Below, piece by piece: positions 53,118 to 64,000 of a stretch of DNA of 64,000 nt. This DNA comes from Natronococcus amylolyticus DSM 10524. Lineage in GTDB: Archaea > Halobacteriota > Halobacteria > Halobacteriales > Natrialbaceae. The stretch is taken from NCBI RefSeq assembly GCF_000337675.1, contig NZ_AOIB01000028.1, forward strand, positions 86,140 through 150,139, read 5' to 3'. The notes beneath the pieces were generated by a model. It was not told where the DNA came from, ran no database searches, and saw only the letters and a list, made by a program, of their open reading frames with translations. The position numbers and the translations under genes are program-made. Within the stretch, counting starts at the first letter, position 1. The number at the start of each line of letters is the position of its first letter.

Positions 53118-53238
53118 CGCGTCCCGTCCGTACCCGGCGCGAAATCTTCGGCCGCCCGCTCGAGGTGGGTGGTGTCGTGAACGCGGAGCGACACCCGTCA
53201 GCGGACGTCGACTGAGGAGTCGCACCTCGGGCCCGCCG

Positions 53239-54132
53239 TCAGTTCGATCGCTCGAGGACTCCCGCGGTCGGCTTCGGAACGCCCCACCCGCGGAGCGATT
53301 TGGGTCCCCAGACGATCACGAGACAGACCGCGACGAGCACCGTTCCGAGGTGGACGACGGGATACATCTCGCTCGCGAATCCCATCGTCTCGCCGGTCAG
53401 ATTGCCGACGAAGTGGAGACCGATCACCGCGAGGACGCTTCGCCGAGTGTTGTTGTACACCCACGTCCCGACGATCGCGGTGAGGACGATACTCGGGAGC
53501 CACCACCACAGTTCCGGCTGGAACGTCGTCTCGTCGTAGTAGCCGACCATGTAGACCAGCGGCACGTGCCACGCCGCCCAGACGACTCCGAGGATCAGAC
53601 TCGCCGCGAGCGCGCTCCAGCGCGCCTGCAGCTGATCGAACCAGTAGCCGCGCAGCCCGATCTCTTCGACTACGGGAAAGACGAGCGCAACGGCCAGTAG
53701 CAGGGCGAGGGATCCCGGCTCGAGGAGTCGCCGCGGCTCGGCGATCTCGAGCGGAGAAGACGTGTACCCGATCGCGATCGCGACCGCAGCCGCCACCAGA
53801 GTGAACGTCGGGTACAGCAGCGCGATTACCAGCCACCAGCGGCGCCGAATACGGTCGGTTTCGGTCAGTCGACGCCGAAGGTCGCGGTAGCCGTCCCGAC
53901 CGCTCGTCAGCCACAGCAGGGAGAGCCCCGCCACCAGCGGGCTCGAGCCGCCCACGAGGAGGAAGGCGACGTTCGGGAACGTCCAGACGGAGTCGCCCGA
54001 GAGCACGATCGGGAGCCACCAGAGGTACGCCCAGCCGAGGTAGCAAATGGGGAACCCCCACGGTGCGAGGCGACGCCCGAAAGCTGGGATGCGGCTCCTC
54101 GGTCGTCGTTCTCTCGGATTCACGTTCCCCAT
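53239..54132 (-). CDS. CPBP-family intramembrane metalloprotease
   Basis: 297 residues from the ATG at 54132 ([20 protein letters not shown]), with about eight hydrophobic segments. The CAAX-protease motif is [20 protein letters not shown] (E156, E157, R161), with H189 in [16 protein letters not shown] and a further His in [14 protein letters not shown]. Homologues process prenylated or leader peptides. Substrate here unknown. Confidence 0.85.
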   Translation of the reverse strand: MGNVNPRERRPRSRIPAFGRRLAPWGFPICYLGWAYLWWLPIVLSGDSVWTFPNVAFLLVGGSSPLVAGLSLLWLTSGRDGYRDLRRRLTETDRIRRRWWLVIALLYPTFTLVAAAVAIAIGYTSSPLEIAEPRRLLEPGSLALLLAVALVFPVVEEIGLRGYWFDQLQARWSALAASLILGVVWAAWHVPLVYMVGYYDETTFQPELWWWLPSIVLTAIVGTWVYNNTRRSVLAVIGLHFVGNLTGETMGFASEMYPVVHLGTVLVAVCLVIVWGPKSLRGWGVPKPTAGVLERSN

Positions 54133-54300
54133 TCGCGGAGCCGACGGATGGACCTGTCGCGGCTCGTGGCAGCCGCGAGCCGTTCTCGAGAGCGGACAGA
54201 TACGCCGTCGTGTCAGTGCAGTCGTCGTGCAAAACCGGTTTACGTCGCTCGCCGTAGCCAGCCCACCCGATGCGAACCGCTCTCTTGACCGATCCGATCG

Positions 54301-54850
54301 GTGTCCCACGACGGAACCGAACCCCATCTCAACGGCCCCGACCCGCTTCGAGGAGCGTCTCTCGCTCGCCGATCCGTTTTCAGGGAACCGGTGCGGGTGC
54401 GGACGTCGGACGCTGCTGGGGATTCTCGCCGCTGTCGGCGGAACGGTCGCTCTCGGAGGGTGTACCGAGCCGGCAGCCGTTCACGACGCGTGAGGCGGCG
54501 TCGAGGAGATCGTCCTCGAGGGCGACGTCGACGGATGGCGGGGCCTCGAGCCCGACGCTATCGCCGGCGAGTGGAGTCCAACGCTCGTCCTCTACGAGGG
54601 CCGGGAGTACGGGATCACCGTCAGAAACGGTAACGGCGAATCGCACGCCATCGTACTCCGTGACGGTGACGGAGCGATCACCGAGCGACATCTGACGGAG
54701 TCGATCGAAACGCGAGGGGAGACACGAACGCTTCGGGTTCGGGCGGACTTGGGACTCGCCGAATACGCCTGCGGGGCTCACCCCGACCCGATGGCTGGCA
54801 GGATCGAGGTTCGTACGGAGAACGATACCGACGTCGACCACGACGAATAG
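54301..54850 (+). pseudogene. Cupredoxin (halocyanin-like) lipoprotein interrupted by TGA
   Basis: In one frame a lipoprotein signal ([20 protein letters not shown], lipobox GGC) is followed by TEPAAVHDA and then a TGA at 54491-54493. Beyond it the same frame continues as GGVEEIVLEGDVDGWRGLEP, LVLYEGREYGITVRNGNGES, HAIVLRDGDG and the copper-site end EYACGAHPDPMAGRIEVR, with Cys, His and Met ligands in place. The N-terminus also lacks a good start in this frame; a GTG at 54301 lies in another frame, so a second lesion is possible. It resembles blue-copper halocyanins but is now probably not made whole. Confidence 0.75.
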
Positions 54851-55163
54851 CTGGGTCTCGACTCGCCTCCCTGCTGGCAGCGCGGACCGCAGCGCTCGTC
54901 GTGGGGCGCTCGAAGCGGCTGTAGTCCGATTTTCCAGTCGGGACGTAAATTACGCAGGTACATATGTAATCAGAACGGGGAATTCTCCCTCGAGAGACGG
55001 TGACTGCGGCCAACTGGACGAGCGATCGAACGGCCGGACTCGAGAGCCAAGCGGGTTCGGTTGGCACTCGTCTCGAGAACGGCTCCCAGTCCCGATATTA
55101 TCACGTCGTGGGAACTCTTGCGGGAGACTTTACGCCCACCGCCCGTCGTAGAACCAACTGATC
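54851..55163. other. Intergenic region with a palindromic element
   Basis: About 310 nt without a gene. Near 54950-54972 is an inverted ATTAC / GTAAT pair around TACATATGTA (itself a 10-bp palindrome). Confidence 0.35.
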
Positions 55164-55517
55164 ATGAGTGAGTGTCCGATCCTCGACGAGAACGGGATCG
55201 TGTACCGGACCTGCGAGGCGGACGGGGTCCTTCGCGTGCTCGCCAGCGCGCGTCGTCGGGAGATCGTCTCAGAGCTGGAGGCGTCCGACGAGAACTGGAT
55301 TACGGTCGACGAACTGGCTCGAGCCATCTCCGCGACAGGTGACGAAACGGACGACGACGGGTGGGCGGGAGAGCTGCACCACGTCCATCTACCGATGCTC
55401 CGAGATATCGGTCTCGTCGACTACGACCGCCACGGGAGGACGGTTCGCTACTACCGCTGTGACCTCGTCTCGAGCGTGCTCGAGGCGGTCGATTCGGAGG
55501 TCCCGTCGGCTCGGTAG
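55164..55517 (+). CDS. Winged-helix DUF7344 family protein
   Basis: 117 residues with a winged-helix fold (VLRVLASARRREIVSELEAS, TVDELARAISATGDETDDDG, HHVHLPMLRDIGLVDYDRHG). It matches the haloarchaeal DUF7344 family of small transcriptional regulators. A cysteine pair at the N-terminus (ECPI and RTCE) could sense redox. Targets unknown. Confidence 0.82.
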   Translation: MSECPILDENGIVYRTCEADGVLRVLASARRREIVSELEASDENWITVDELARAISATGDETDDDGWAGELHHVHLPMLRDIGLVDYDRHGRTVRYYRCDLVSSVLEAVDSEVPSAR

Positions 55518-55620
55518 CGACCGAACCCCACTGTCAGCCGGGGACGCGTATCCCGTAGCCGATCCTCACCACCCGGGGATCGTGGGTGGGTTTTTGGTAG
55601 TAGTCCGTGACTAGGCGCAT

Positions 55621-56097
55621 ATGTCAGTCGACGAACTGCGGGAGTACGGATTGGTCGAAATGGACGACAGTGAGATTCGAAACTTCCTCTCGACCCGGAA
55701 GACGGGTGTTCTCGGGCTTCCCAACGAAGGTGCACCTTACCTCCTTCCGCTGTCGTTCGGCTACGACGGCGACTCTCGCCTGTACTTTACGTACCTCCTC
55801 GGTTCGAACAGCCGAAAGGAAGCGCTAACCGAACGGGCCGAGAGCGCGAGCTTTCTGGCGTTCTCGATCGACACGGCGTACAGCTGGGAGAGCGTCCTCC
55901 TGTCGGGACGGATCTCCACCGTCTCGGAATCGTCGTGGGACGAACTCGAGGACGTTCTGGCCGACGCGTGGCGGCCGAGCCTCCTCGAGTCGGCGTCACA
56001 CTCCGGGAAGGTCGCCGTCTACGAGTTCCGGGTCGACGAGCAGACGGGGATCAAACACCAGGGGCTCCCGCCCGCCTTCGAGCCGGCGGACGAGTAG
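55621..56097 (+). CDS. Pyridoxamine 5'-phosphate oxidase-family protein
   Basis: 158 residues: EIRNFLSTRKTGVLGLPNEG, PYLLPLSFGYDGDSRLYFTY, SWESVLLSGRISTVSESSWD. A split beta-barrel flavin-binding family with a C-terminal tail that differs from the other PPOX gene at 51353. Likely FMN- or F420-dependent; substrate unknown. Confidence 0.82.
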   Translation: MSVDELREYGLVEMDDSEIRNFLSTRKTGVLGLPNEGAPYLLPLSFGYDGDSRLYFTYLLGSNSRKEALTERAESASFLAFSIDTAYSWESVLLSGRISTVSESSWDELEDVLADAWRPSLLESASHSGKVAVYEFRVDEQTGIKHQGLPPAFEPADE

Positions 56098-56261
56098 CGA
56101 TCGACGGCTCTCGCGCTTCCGTCGCGAGCCGACGAGCCCCGACCGATTCGCTCCCCGACGCTCGAGCGGAAGTCGACCGGCCGATCGCAGTCGTCGCGCT
56201 CCTTCTGTCAGGAGGTCTGGTGTTACTTATTTGAGTCCCTCCGGTGTGGAGTCCGACGCCG

Positions 56262-56681
56262 ATGTACGACACGATTCTCGTGCCGACCGACGGAAGCGAG
56301 CCGGCCGACCGGGCGGTGGAGCACGCGCTCACGCTCGCGGATCGATACGGCGCGGATATCCACGCCCTGTACTGCGTCGAAACCCACCGGTATGGCGAAC
56401 CCGCGCTGAGCAGCACCGAACTCGTCCTCGACGACCTCGAGGACCGCGGCGCGGCGATGCTCGAGGGGGTCGGCGATCGGGCGGCCAACGCTGGCGTCGA
56501 GTGTCGCTGGACCGTCTGTCACGGCCGCCCCTGGGAGGAGGCCCGCGAGAAGGCGGCGGAACTCGACGCCGACCTGATCGTGATCGGCTACCAGGGCCAG
56601 AGTCACACGCGGACGGATCGGATCGGGAGCGTCGCCGAGCGGATCGTCCGAACCGCCGACCGACCGGTGTTGACGGTCTGA
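56262..56681 (+). CDS. Universal stress protein (UspA family)
   Basis: 139 residues from the ATG at 56262 (MYDTILVPTDGSEPADRAVE). It has ALTLADRYGADIHALYCVET and the ATP-loop IVIGYQGQSHTRTDRIGSVA followed by RTADRPVLTV. Intact, unlike the USP at 10253. Binds adenine nucleotides; induced in stress by family knowledge. Confidence 0.92.
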   Translation: MYDTILVPTDGSEPADRAVEHALTLADRYGADIHALYCVETHRYGEPALSSTELVLDDLEDRGAAMLEGVGDRAANAGVECRWTVCHGRPWEEAREKAAELDADLIVIGYQGQSHTRTDRIGSVAERIVRTADRPVLTV

Positions 56682-56776
56682 TCCCGCGGAGTTTCGACGC
56701 GGCGGCAAACTGGCCGGATGGGGCCCGCCGTCCCCGCAACTGATACCAGCACGGTCGTCGTACCGAGACCGACGAG

Positions 56777-58021
56777 ATGCACGCTCCATCGCTCCCGGAT
56801 CGGTCGATCGAGGCGTACGCCGAGGTCACCCCCGGCGATCGGCTCGAGCGGCTCCGAGCGCTCGCCGAGACGCTGGACGGCGTCAGGGTGCTCCACGTCA
56901 GCTCGACGTCGACCGGCGGCGGCGTCGCGGAGCTTCTCCGGTCGATCGTCCCGGTGTGTGTCGATCTCGGCGTCGACACCGACTGGCTCGTCATGGACGC
57001 CGACGACGAGTTCTTCGAGGTGACGAAGGCGCTCCACAACGGGCTTCAGGGGAGCGGGACCGAGCTGACCGAGGCGATGAAGGCGACCTATCGTGCGGTA
57101 ACCGAGCGAAACGCGACCGAGATCGAGGGCGAGTACGACGTCGTCGTGCTCCACGACCCCCAGCCCCTCGGGACGATCGATCGGCTCGAGGAGGCGATGC
57201 CGAACGCGACGTTCGTCTGGCGCTGCCACGTCGATCTCACCGCTCCCGCCGAGGAGCACCTCGCGTTTGTTTCCGAGTACGCAAAGCGGGTCGATCACGC
57301 GGTCTTCAGCCGGGCGGCGTACGGCGGCTCGATCGACGTTCCGGGAGCGAGCGTCGTCCATCCCTCGATCGATCCGCTCTCCGAGAAGAACCGGTCGCTC
57401 GAGGAGGCGACGGTCGCCGCCGAACGCGATCGGCTCGAGCCCCTCTCGTTCGACGCTCCGGTCGTCGCGCAGGTCTCCCGGTTCGACCCGTGGAAGGACC
57501 AGTTCGGGACGCTCGAGGCGTCCCGCCGAGCCCGCGAGGCGGTGCCGGACCTCCAGCTAGCGCTCGTCGGTGGGATGGCCGGCGACGATCCGGAGGGAGC
57601 GGAGCTGTACGAGCGGGTCGCCGAGGAGGCGGCCGCCGACCCGGACGTCCACGTGTTGACCGATCTCCCGGACACGACGGTGAACGTCCTGCAACGGGAG
57701 TCCGACGTCGTCGTCCAGAAGTCGCTTCGTGAGGGGTTCTGGCTGGTCGTCTCGGAGGCGCTCTGGAAGCGCACGCCCGTCGTCGGGTCGAACGTCGGCG
57801 GCATCCCACTACAGGTCGAGGACGGTCACGACGGTTACCTCGTCGAGCCGAACGACGTTCCGGGCGTTACCGACGGCGTCGTCGCGCTGCTCGAGGACGA
57901 GCGCCTGCGAACGAGCTTCGGTGCGAACGGCCGAGACCGCGTCCGCGAACGTTTCTTGCTTCCTCGCCAGCTCGCGGACCTCCTCGGTGTCCTCGCGACG
58001 GTGCTGGATCTCGAGTGCTGA
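56777..58021 (+). CDS. GT4-family glycosyltransferase, trehalose synthase (TreT)-like
   Basis: 414 residues. The N-terminal Rossmann domain has VLHVSSTSTGGGVAELLRSI and YDVVVLHDPQPLGTIDRLEE. The C-terminal nucleotide-sugar domain has PVVAQVSRFDPWKDQFGTLE, EAVPDLQLALVGGMAGDDPE, and VQKSLREGFWLVVSEALWKR with the E-x7-E type glutamates. The family (TreT) makes trehalose from NDP-glucose and glucose, but sequence alone does not fix the acceptor. Trehalose would fit osmotic or stress protection. Confidence 0.8.
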   Translation: MHAPSLPDRSIEAYAEVTPGDRLERLRALAETLDGVRVLHVSSTSTGGGVAELLRSIVPVCVDLGVDTDWLVMDADDEFFEVTKALHNGLQGSGTELTEAMKATYRAVTERNATEIEGEYDVVVLHDPQPLGTIDRLEEAMPNATFVWRCHVDLTAPAEEHLAFVSEYAKRVDHAVFSRAAYGGSIDVPGASVVHPSIDPLSEKNRSLEEATVAAERDRLEPLSFDAPVVAQVSRFDPWKDQFGTLEASRRAREAVPDLQLALVGGMAGDDPEGAELYERVAEEAAADPDVHVLTDLPDTTVNVLQRESDVVVQKSLREGFWLVVSEALWKRTPVVGSNVGGIPLQVEDGHDGYLVEPNDVPGVTDGVVALLEDERLRTSFGANGRDRVRERFLLPRQLADLLGVLATVLDLEC

Positions 58022-58079
58022 CGGAGACGCTGACGACCACGCCACGGGCGAAACACGGCGCTGACGGCTGCCGATCCGC

Positions 58080-60890
<2,811 letters not shown>

Positions 60891-61032
60891 GTGTGGAGTA
60901 TGACTTTCAGTAGGGTAATGAGTAGTCGCGATCCCCGAAGGTTGGGAATACGAGCCAATCGTCGCGTCCTATTCGGGTTACGGCGGCCGATCAGCCGTCG
61001 GCGAGCGACTCGGAGCCAACTGCCGAGGCGGT

Positions 61033-61704
61033 TCACCGATCACGCGCCTGCTCCCGTCTCCCCACGATATCCGGCAGCAGTTTCCGCTGGGCCGACGCGA
61101 GATGTTCCGCGAACGTCGCCCGGTTGATCTCGAGCGCCGCGGCGACCTCGCCGGCCGTGGCGTCCCGCGGTCGCTCGAAGTACCCCATCTCGAGGGCCGT
61201 CCGGAGCACCTCGATCTGGCGGTCCGTGAGGACGTCCCGGTCGATACACAGCAGGTTCGACTCGTCTCGGTTAGTCTCGGAGCGAATGAGCCGTTCGACC
61301 GAAAGCCCGTCGTACCGCGAGCGAAGCTCCGTGAGCAGGGGCCGGATCTCGTCCATCTCGGCGACGTGAAAGGTGACGAACAGCGCGTCATCGCTCGCCT
61401 CGACGTTCGCGATCGGACAGCCGAACCGTTCGATCGAGACGCAGGGACAGTCCCGGTTGGCATCCCGGTCGAACCGGTAGATCTCGCTCGAGGCGTCACT
61501 GAACACCGTCTCGACGGGGAGCTCGAGGGTATCAGAACCGTCCGCGTCCGATTCGAGGACGAACTCCTCGACCGTCCGTCCCGTCTCCGGATCGGCAGAC
61601 CAGGCGATCGATCGCCCGGTCCCGCCGGTCGCCGCGGCGACGTCCACGACCGGACACTCCGCGGGGGACTCGATCCGTAGCTCGACGCGAGCGCCACCTC
61701 CCAT
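61033..61704 (-). CDS. narO: NarO-like HTH-10 transcriptional regulator
   Basis: 223 residues. The N-terminal domain has the cysteine pattern CXnCXCX7C, with C17, C86, C88 and C96 (RDCPCVSIERFGCPI). This motif is known from NarO of haloarchaea, the regulator of nitrate and nitrite reductase genes in oxygen limitation. The C-terminal HTH-10 domain is LTDRQIEVLRTALEMGYFER, then EVAAALEINRATFAEHL. The cysteines may hold a redox- or iron-sulfur-sensing site. A TTATATAA box sits about 27 nt before the ATG. It is divergent from mrp and close to a molybdoenzyme gene, and the nos operon lies on the same window. Confidence 0.85.
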   Translation of the reverse strand: MGGGARVELRIESPAECPVVDVAAATGGTGRSIAWSADPETGRTVEEFVLESDADGSDTLELPVETVFSDASSEIYRFDRDANRDCPCVSIERFGCPIANVEASDDALFVTFHVAEMDEIRPLLTELRSRYDGLSVERLIRSETNRDESNLLCIDRDVLTDRQIEVLRTALEMGYFERPRDATAGEVAAALEINRATFAEHLASAQRKLLPDIVGRREQARDR

Positions 61705-61725
61705 GCGGTGCGGTACCAGAACACA

Positions 61726-61850
61726 TTATATAAGTGGGGTCCATGAGAGTTCCTGGTTCCGATATCGGACGCTGTAGCCGACGGTCCACGACCCTCTCGC
61801 CGTCGATCGCGAGACGCACCGAGTATATAAACCACCACAGCGTTGTGGGG
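61726..61850. promoter_or_regulatory. Divergent promoter region of narO-like and mrp genes
   Basis: TTATATAA (about 61728-61737) serves the minus-strand regulator with leaderless spacing. GTATATAAACC (about 61822) serves mrp. Just past the latter is CCACA-GCGT-TGTGG, a 5-bp inverted repeat that could be an operator. Confidence 0.5.
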
Positions 61851-61885
61851 GCGATCGTTTGTCGCCGCGTCACACAGTACCGGCC

Positions 61886-63097
61886 ATGAGCACCGATTCG
61901 TCGACGCAGGAACGGAACCCGTTTCGAGCGATTGAACTTCCCGACGGCATCGATCCGATCTCGAAGGGGATCGTTCGTTCGTTCGAGCGGACCGACGGAA
62001 CGGTGACGGTCGAGGTCGCCGTCGACGGGCTCGGCGACGACCTCGCGGAACGGATCGTCGAGCAGATCCGCGGCGCCGCGCTCGCGGTGCCGGAGACCGA
62101 ACGCGTCCGCGTGTTGCCGGCGCGCCACGAGGACAAGGACGTCGAGCTTCCCGCCGTCGATCACGTGATCGCCGTCGCGAGCGCGAAAGGCGGCGTCGGG
62201 AAGACGACCGTCTCGGTCGCGCTCGCGCGGACGCTGTCGGCCAGGGGGTATGACGTCGGGCTCTTCGACGCGGATATCTACGGACCGAACGTCCCCCATC
62301 TCCTCGAGGACGTCGAGGGACCGGTCCTGACGAACGACAGCGGCCAGCCGGTCCCCCTCGAGGGCGAGGACGGACTGCAGGTCCTCAGCCCCGGCGTCGT
62401 CGGTGGCGACCCGCCGACGGCCCGCCGCGGCGCGATCGCGTACGGCGCCGTCGAGAACCTGCTCGGCCAGGGTGCCTGGTCCGAGCGGGACGTGCTGATC
62501 ATCGATATGCCGGCGGGCTCCGACGATGTCGTCGGCGCCGTGGTCGAACACGTCCCGGTCGACGGCGCCGTCTTCGTGACGACGCCGTTCGACGCGAGCG
62601 TCGACGACACCCGCCGCACGATCGAGCTGTTCGACGAGCGTGGCGTCGCCGCCGTCGCGGGGGTCGTCAACATGAACAGCTTCGCGTGTGAGTGTTGCGG
62701 GGAGCGAAACGTCCTGTTCGAGGACGCCGTCGAACTGGACGTCCCGATCGTCCACGGTGTTCCCTTCGACCGCGAGCTCCAGCGCAACCCCGGGGGTCGC
62801 CGCGAGTACGACGCGTTCGACGACCTCGCGGGGACGGTCGGCGAGTTCCTGGAGGCGATCCTCGGCGCCGTCCCAGACGACGCCCTCGAGCTGCGGGGGC
62901 TGCCCCGCGAGAGCCAGGTGCGACAGTTGAGCGACGAGCTGGGTGCGATCGCGCCTGGCGATCGCGTCCGAGCCGTCGTCGAGGATCCGGGGGCGGTCGA
63001 CGACGCGCTTCGGGCCGACGTCGGTCGCGTCCTCGCTACGACCGAGCGCTCGCCGATCGGGGCGACCGGGGCCCTGCTCGAGCTGACGCGGGGCTGA
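61886..63097 (+). CDS. Mrp/NBP35 family Fe-S cluster carrier ATPase
   Basis: 403 residues from the ATG at 61886 (MSTDSSTQERNPFRAIELPD). An N-terminal DUF59-like region of about 85 residues is followed by the P-loop ATPase with deviant Walker A ASAKGGVGKTTVSVALA (101-108) and DADIYGPNVPHLLEDV. The cluster-binding CxxC is ACECCGERN. It is used to load 4Fe-4S proteins. Position beside the NarO-like gene and a molybdoenzyme suggests delivery of clusters to anaerobic respiratory enzymes. C-terminal extension (about residues 340-403) is unusual. Confidence 0.9.
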   Translation: MSTDSSTQERNPFRAIELPDGIDPISKGIVRSFERTDGTVTVEVAVDGLGDDLAERIVEQIRGAALAVPETERVRVLPARHEDKDVELPAVDHVIAVASAKGGVGKTTVSVALARTLSARGYDVGLFDADIYGPNVPHLLEDVEGPVLTNDSGQPVPLEGEDGLQVLSPGVVGGDPPTARRGAIAYGAVENLLGQGAWSERDVLIIDMPAGSDDVVGAVVEHVPVDGAVFVTTPFDASVDDTRRTIELFDERGVAAVAGVVNMNSFACECCGERNVLFEDAVELDVPIVHGVPFDRELQRNPGGRREYDAFDDLAGTVGEFLEAILGAVPDDALELRGLPRESQVRQLSDELGAIAPGDRVRAVVEDPGAVDDALRADVGRVLATTERSPIGATGALLELTRG

Positions 63098-63234
63098 TCG
63101 TCGCTTACTGCCCGTCGCTCGTTACTCGCGCTCGTGGTTCGCCGTTCGTCACTGCCCCCTGTTTCTATCCCCGTTAAAAACTCCCATAGTGCGGTGGATG
63201 TACGCTGTTCGGCGGGGCCGTAAGAGATAGGGAT

Positions 63235-63360
63235 ATGCGCACTGATCGCACGACGACCGCGCTCGACGGCACGATCGGCGTTTCGACTCCGACGCCGGCC
63301 TCCGGCGGGGTGAACCGACCCGACGTCCTCGTTCCGGATCGGAGGTGGGACGATGGCTAG
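63235..63360 (+). CDS. Possible 41-residue leader ORF overlapping the molybdoenzyme start
   Basis: The frame MRTDRTTTALDGTIGVSTPT runs to a TAG at 63358-63360, past the ATG at 63353 of the next gene, so the two overlap by 8 nt. The arrangement mirrors that of the leader frame before chrA. Coding status uncertain. Confidence 0.3.
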   Translation: MRTDRTTTALDGTIGVSTPTPASGGVNRPDVLVPDRRWDDG

Positions 63361-64000
63361 CGACGAGTTCGATCCTGCGTCGGAGACGCCCCTCGCGGAC
63401 GGCCCGTCGCGTCGTTCGGTCCTCAAGGCGGGCGCCGTCGCGGCCTCGACCGCGCTCGCGGGCTGTACGCTTCCGGGTGCCGGTGACGACGAGGAGCCGG
63501 ACGAGCCGTTCAACGTCTTCGAGGAGTACCCGGACCGCGACTGGGAGGAGTTCTACCGCGACATCTGGGCGGTCGACGACACGTTCATGCTGACGTGTAC
63601 GCCCAACGACACCCACAACTGCTACCTCGAGGCCCAGGTCACCAACGGAACGATCACGCGCCTCCAGCCCTCGATGGGCTACGGCGAGGCGACTGACCTC
63701 CAGGGGAACCAGGCGTCCTCGCGCTGGGATCCCCGCGTCTGCCAGAAGGGGCTGGCGATGATCGAACGCTTCTACGGCGATCGCCGCGTCCACGCGCCGA
63801 TGGTTCGGGAGGGGTTCCTCGAGTGGGTCGAGGACGGCTTCCCCCGCGAGGACGACGGCTCGATGCCCGAGGAGTACGCCCAGCGCGGCGAGGACGGCTG
63901 GGAGGAAGTCTCCTTCGAGGAGGCCTACGAACTGGCCGCGGAGACGATCCTCGAGCTCGCCGACCACTACAGCGGCGACGACGGCCAGCAGTCGCTGCTC
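63353..64000 (+). CDS. Molybdopterin-dependent oxidoreductase, N-terminal part
   Basis: The first 216 residues of a large enzyme that continues past the window. A Tat lipoprotein signal (SRRSVLKAGAVAASTALAGC) marks export. The following part (EEYPDRDWEEFYRDIWAVDD, LTCTPNDTHNCYLEAQVTNG, RWDPRVCQKGLAMIERFYGD) resembles the catalytic subunit of type II DMSO-reductase-family enzymes (nitrate, selenate, chlorate, dimethyl sulfide, ethylbenzene). Cysteines C-x(7)-C and a third further on could hold the FS0 cluster. Substrate cannot be assigned from this fragment. Its place after the NarO-like and Mrp genes supports an anaerobic respiratory role. Confidence 0.8.
   Translation, partial: MASDEFDPASETPLADGPSRRSVLKAGAVAASTALAGCTLPGAGDDEEPDEPFNVFEEYPDRDWEEFYRDIWAVDDTFMLTCTPNDTHNCYLEAQVTNGTITRLQPSMGYGEATDLQGNQASSRWDPRVCQKGLAMIERFYGDRRVHAPMVREGFLEWVEDGFPREDDGSMPEEYAQRGEDGWEEVSFEEAYELAAETILELADHYSGDDGQQSLL

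Overview
The window is from a halophilic archaeon (class Halobacteria), probably a Natrialbaceae-like genus. The signs are the acidic proteome, high GC outside a few AT-rich islands, Tat lipoproteins with twin Arg, HTH-10/Bat-type and IclR regulators, a TFB gene, an Orc1/Cdc6 gene, many TATA boxes 25-30 nt ahead of start codons (leaderless transcription), and nitrous oxide reductase of the haloarchaeal type. No rRNA, tRNA or CRISPR array was found.

Region 1 (1-10.7 kb) is a patchy catabolic island for hydroxy or keto acids. It holds a partial SDR, an IclR regulator, a fused FAD/Fe-S dehydrogenase, a D-2-hydroxyacid dehydrogenase, a LarA-like protein, a second (eroded) IclR gene, and an SDR-cupin-FAH operon whose genes overlap by ATGA. 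It also carries decayed genes: an enolase-superfamily N-terminal stub and a universal stress protein with two compensating frameshifts. Region 2 (10.7-15 kb) has threonine synthase, a tyrosine integrase with a hyphenated palindrome upstream, and about 1.5 kb of gene-poor DNA, which looks like a mobile-element scar.

Region 3 (15-21 kb) has a rubredoxin-like protein, a polysaccharide deacetylase lipoprotein split by one in-frame TGA, a DMT transporter, TFB, an FGGY kinase and a TRAM protein. Region 4 (21.2-25.3 kb) is a candidate replication origin and partition module: an orc1/cdc6 gene bracketed by eight origin-recognition-box (ORB) repeats, a 16-bp palindrome, a ParA ATPase with an overlapping small partner gene, and two blocks of 13-bp-phased TCTAAGA repeats just upstream of parA.

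Region 5 (25.3-38.3 kb) contains a methyltransferase, then a tight operon of three substrate-binding-fold proteins without export signals plus a VOC protein. It continues with a large secreted repeat protein, regulators, small zinc-ribbon proteins, a ferritin-like protein and a ChrA-type transporter. Region 6 (38.4-46.4 kb) has an MFS transporter and a compact nos operon (nosZ, a membrane protein, nosD, nosF, nosY, nosL) for nitrous oxide reduction.

Region 7 (47-61 kb) is mostly housekeeping and stress genes: a zinc-rich regulator-like protein, a RimK-type ATP-grasp protein, two PPOX proteins, Dph6, YjbQ, a CPBP protease, a broken cupredoxin lipoprotein, a USP, a glycosyltransferase and a PacL-type P-ATPase. 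Region 8 (61-64 kb) has a NarO-like regulator with its CXnCXCX7C cysteine motif, divergent from an Mrp/NBP35 ATPase and followed by the start of a Tat-exported molybdoenzyme. Together with the nos operon this points to anaerobic respiration on nitrogen oxides or related acceptors.
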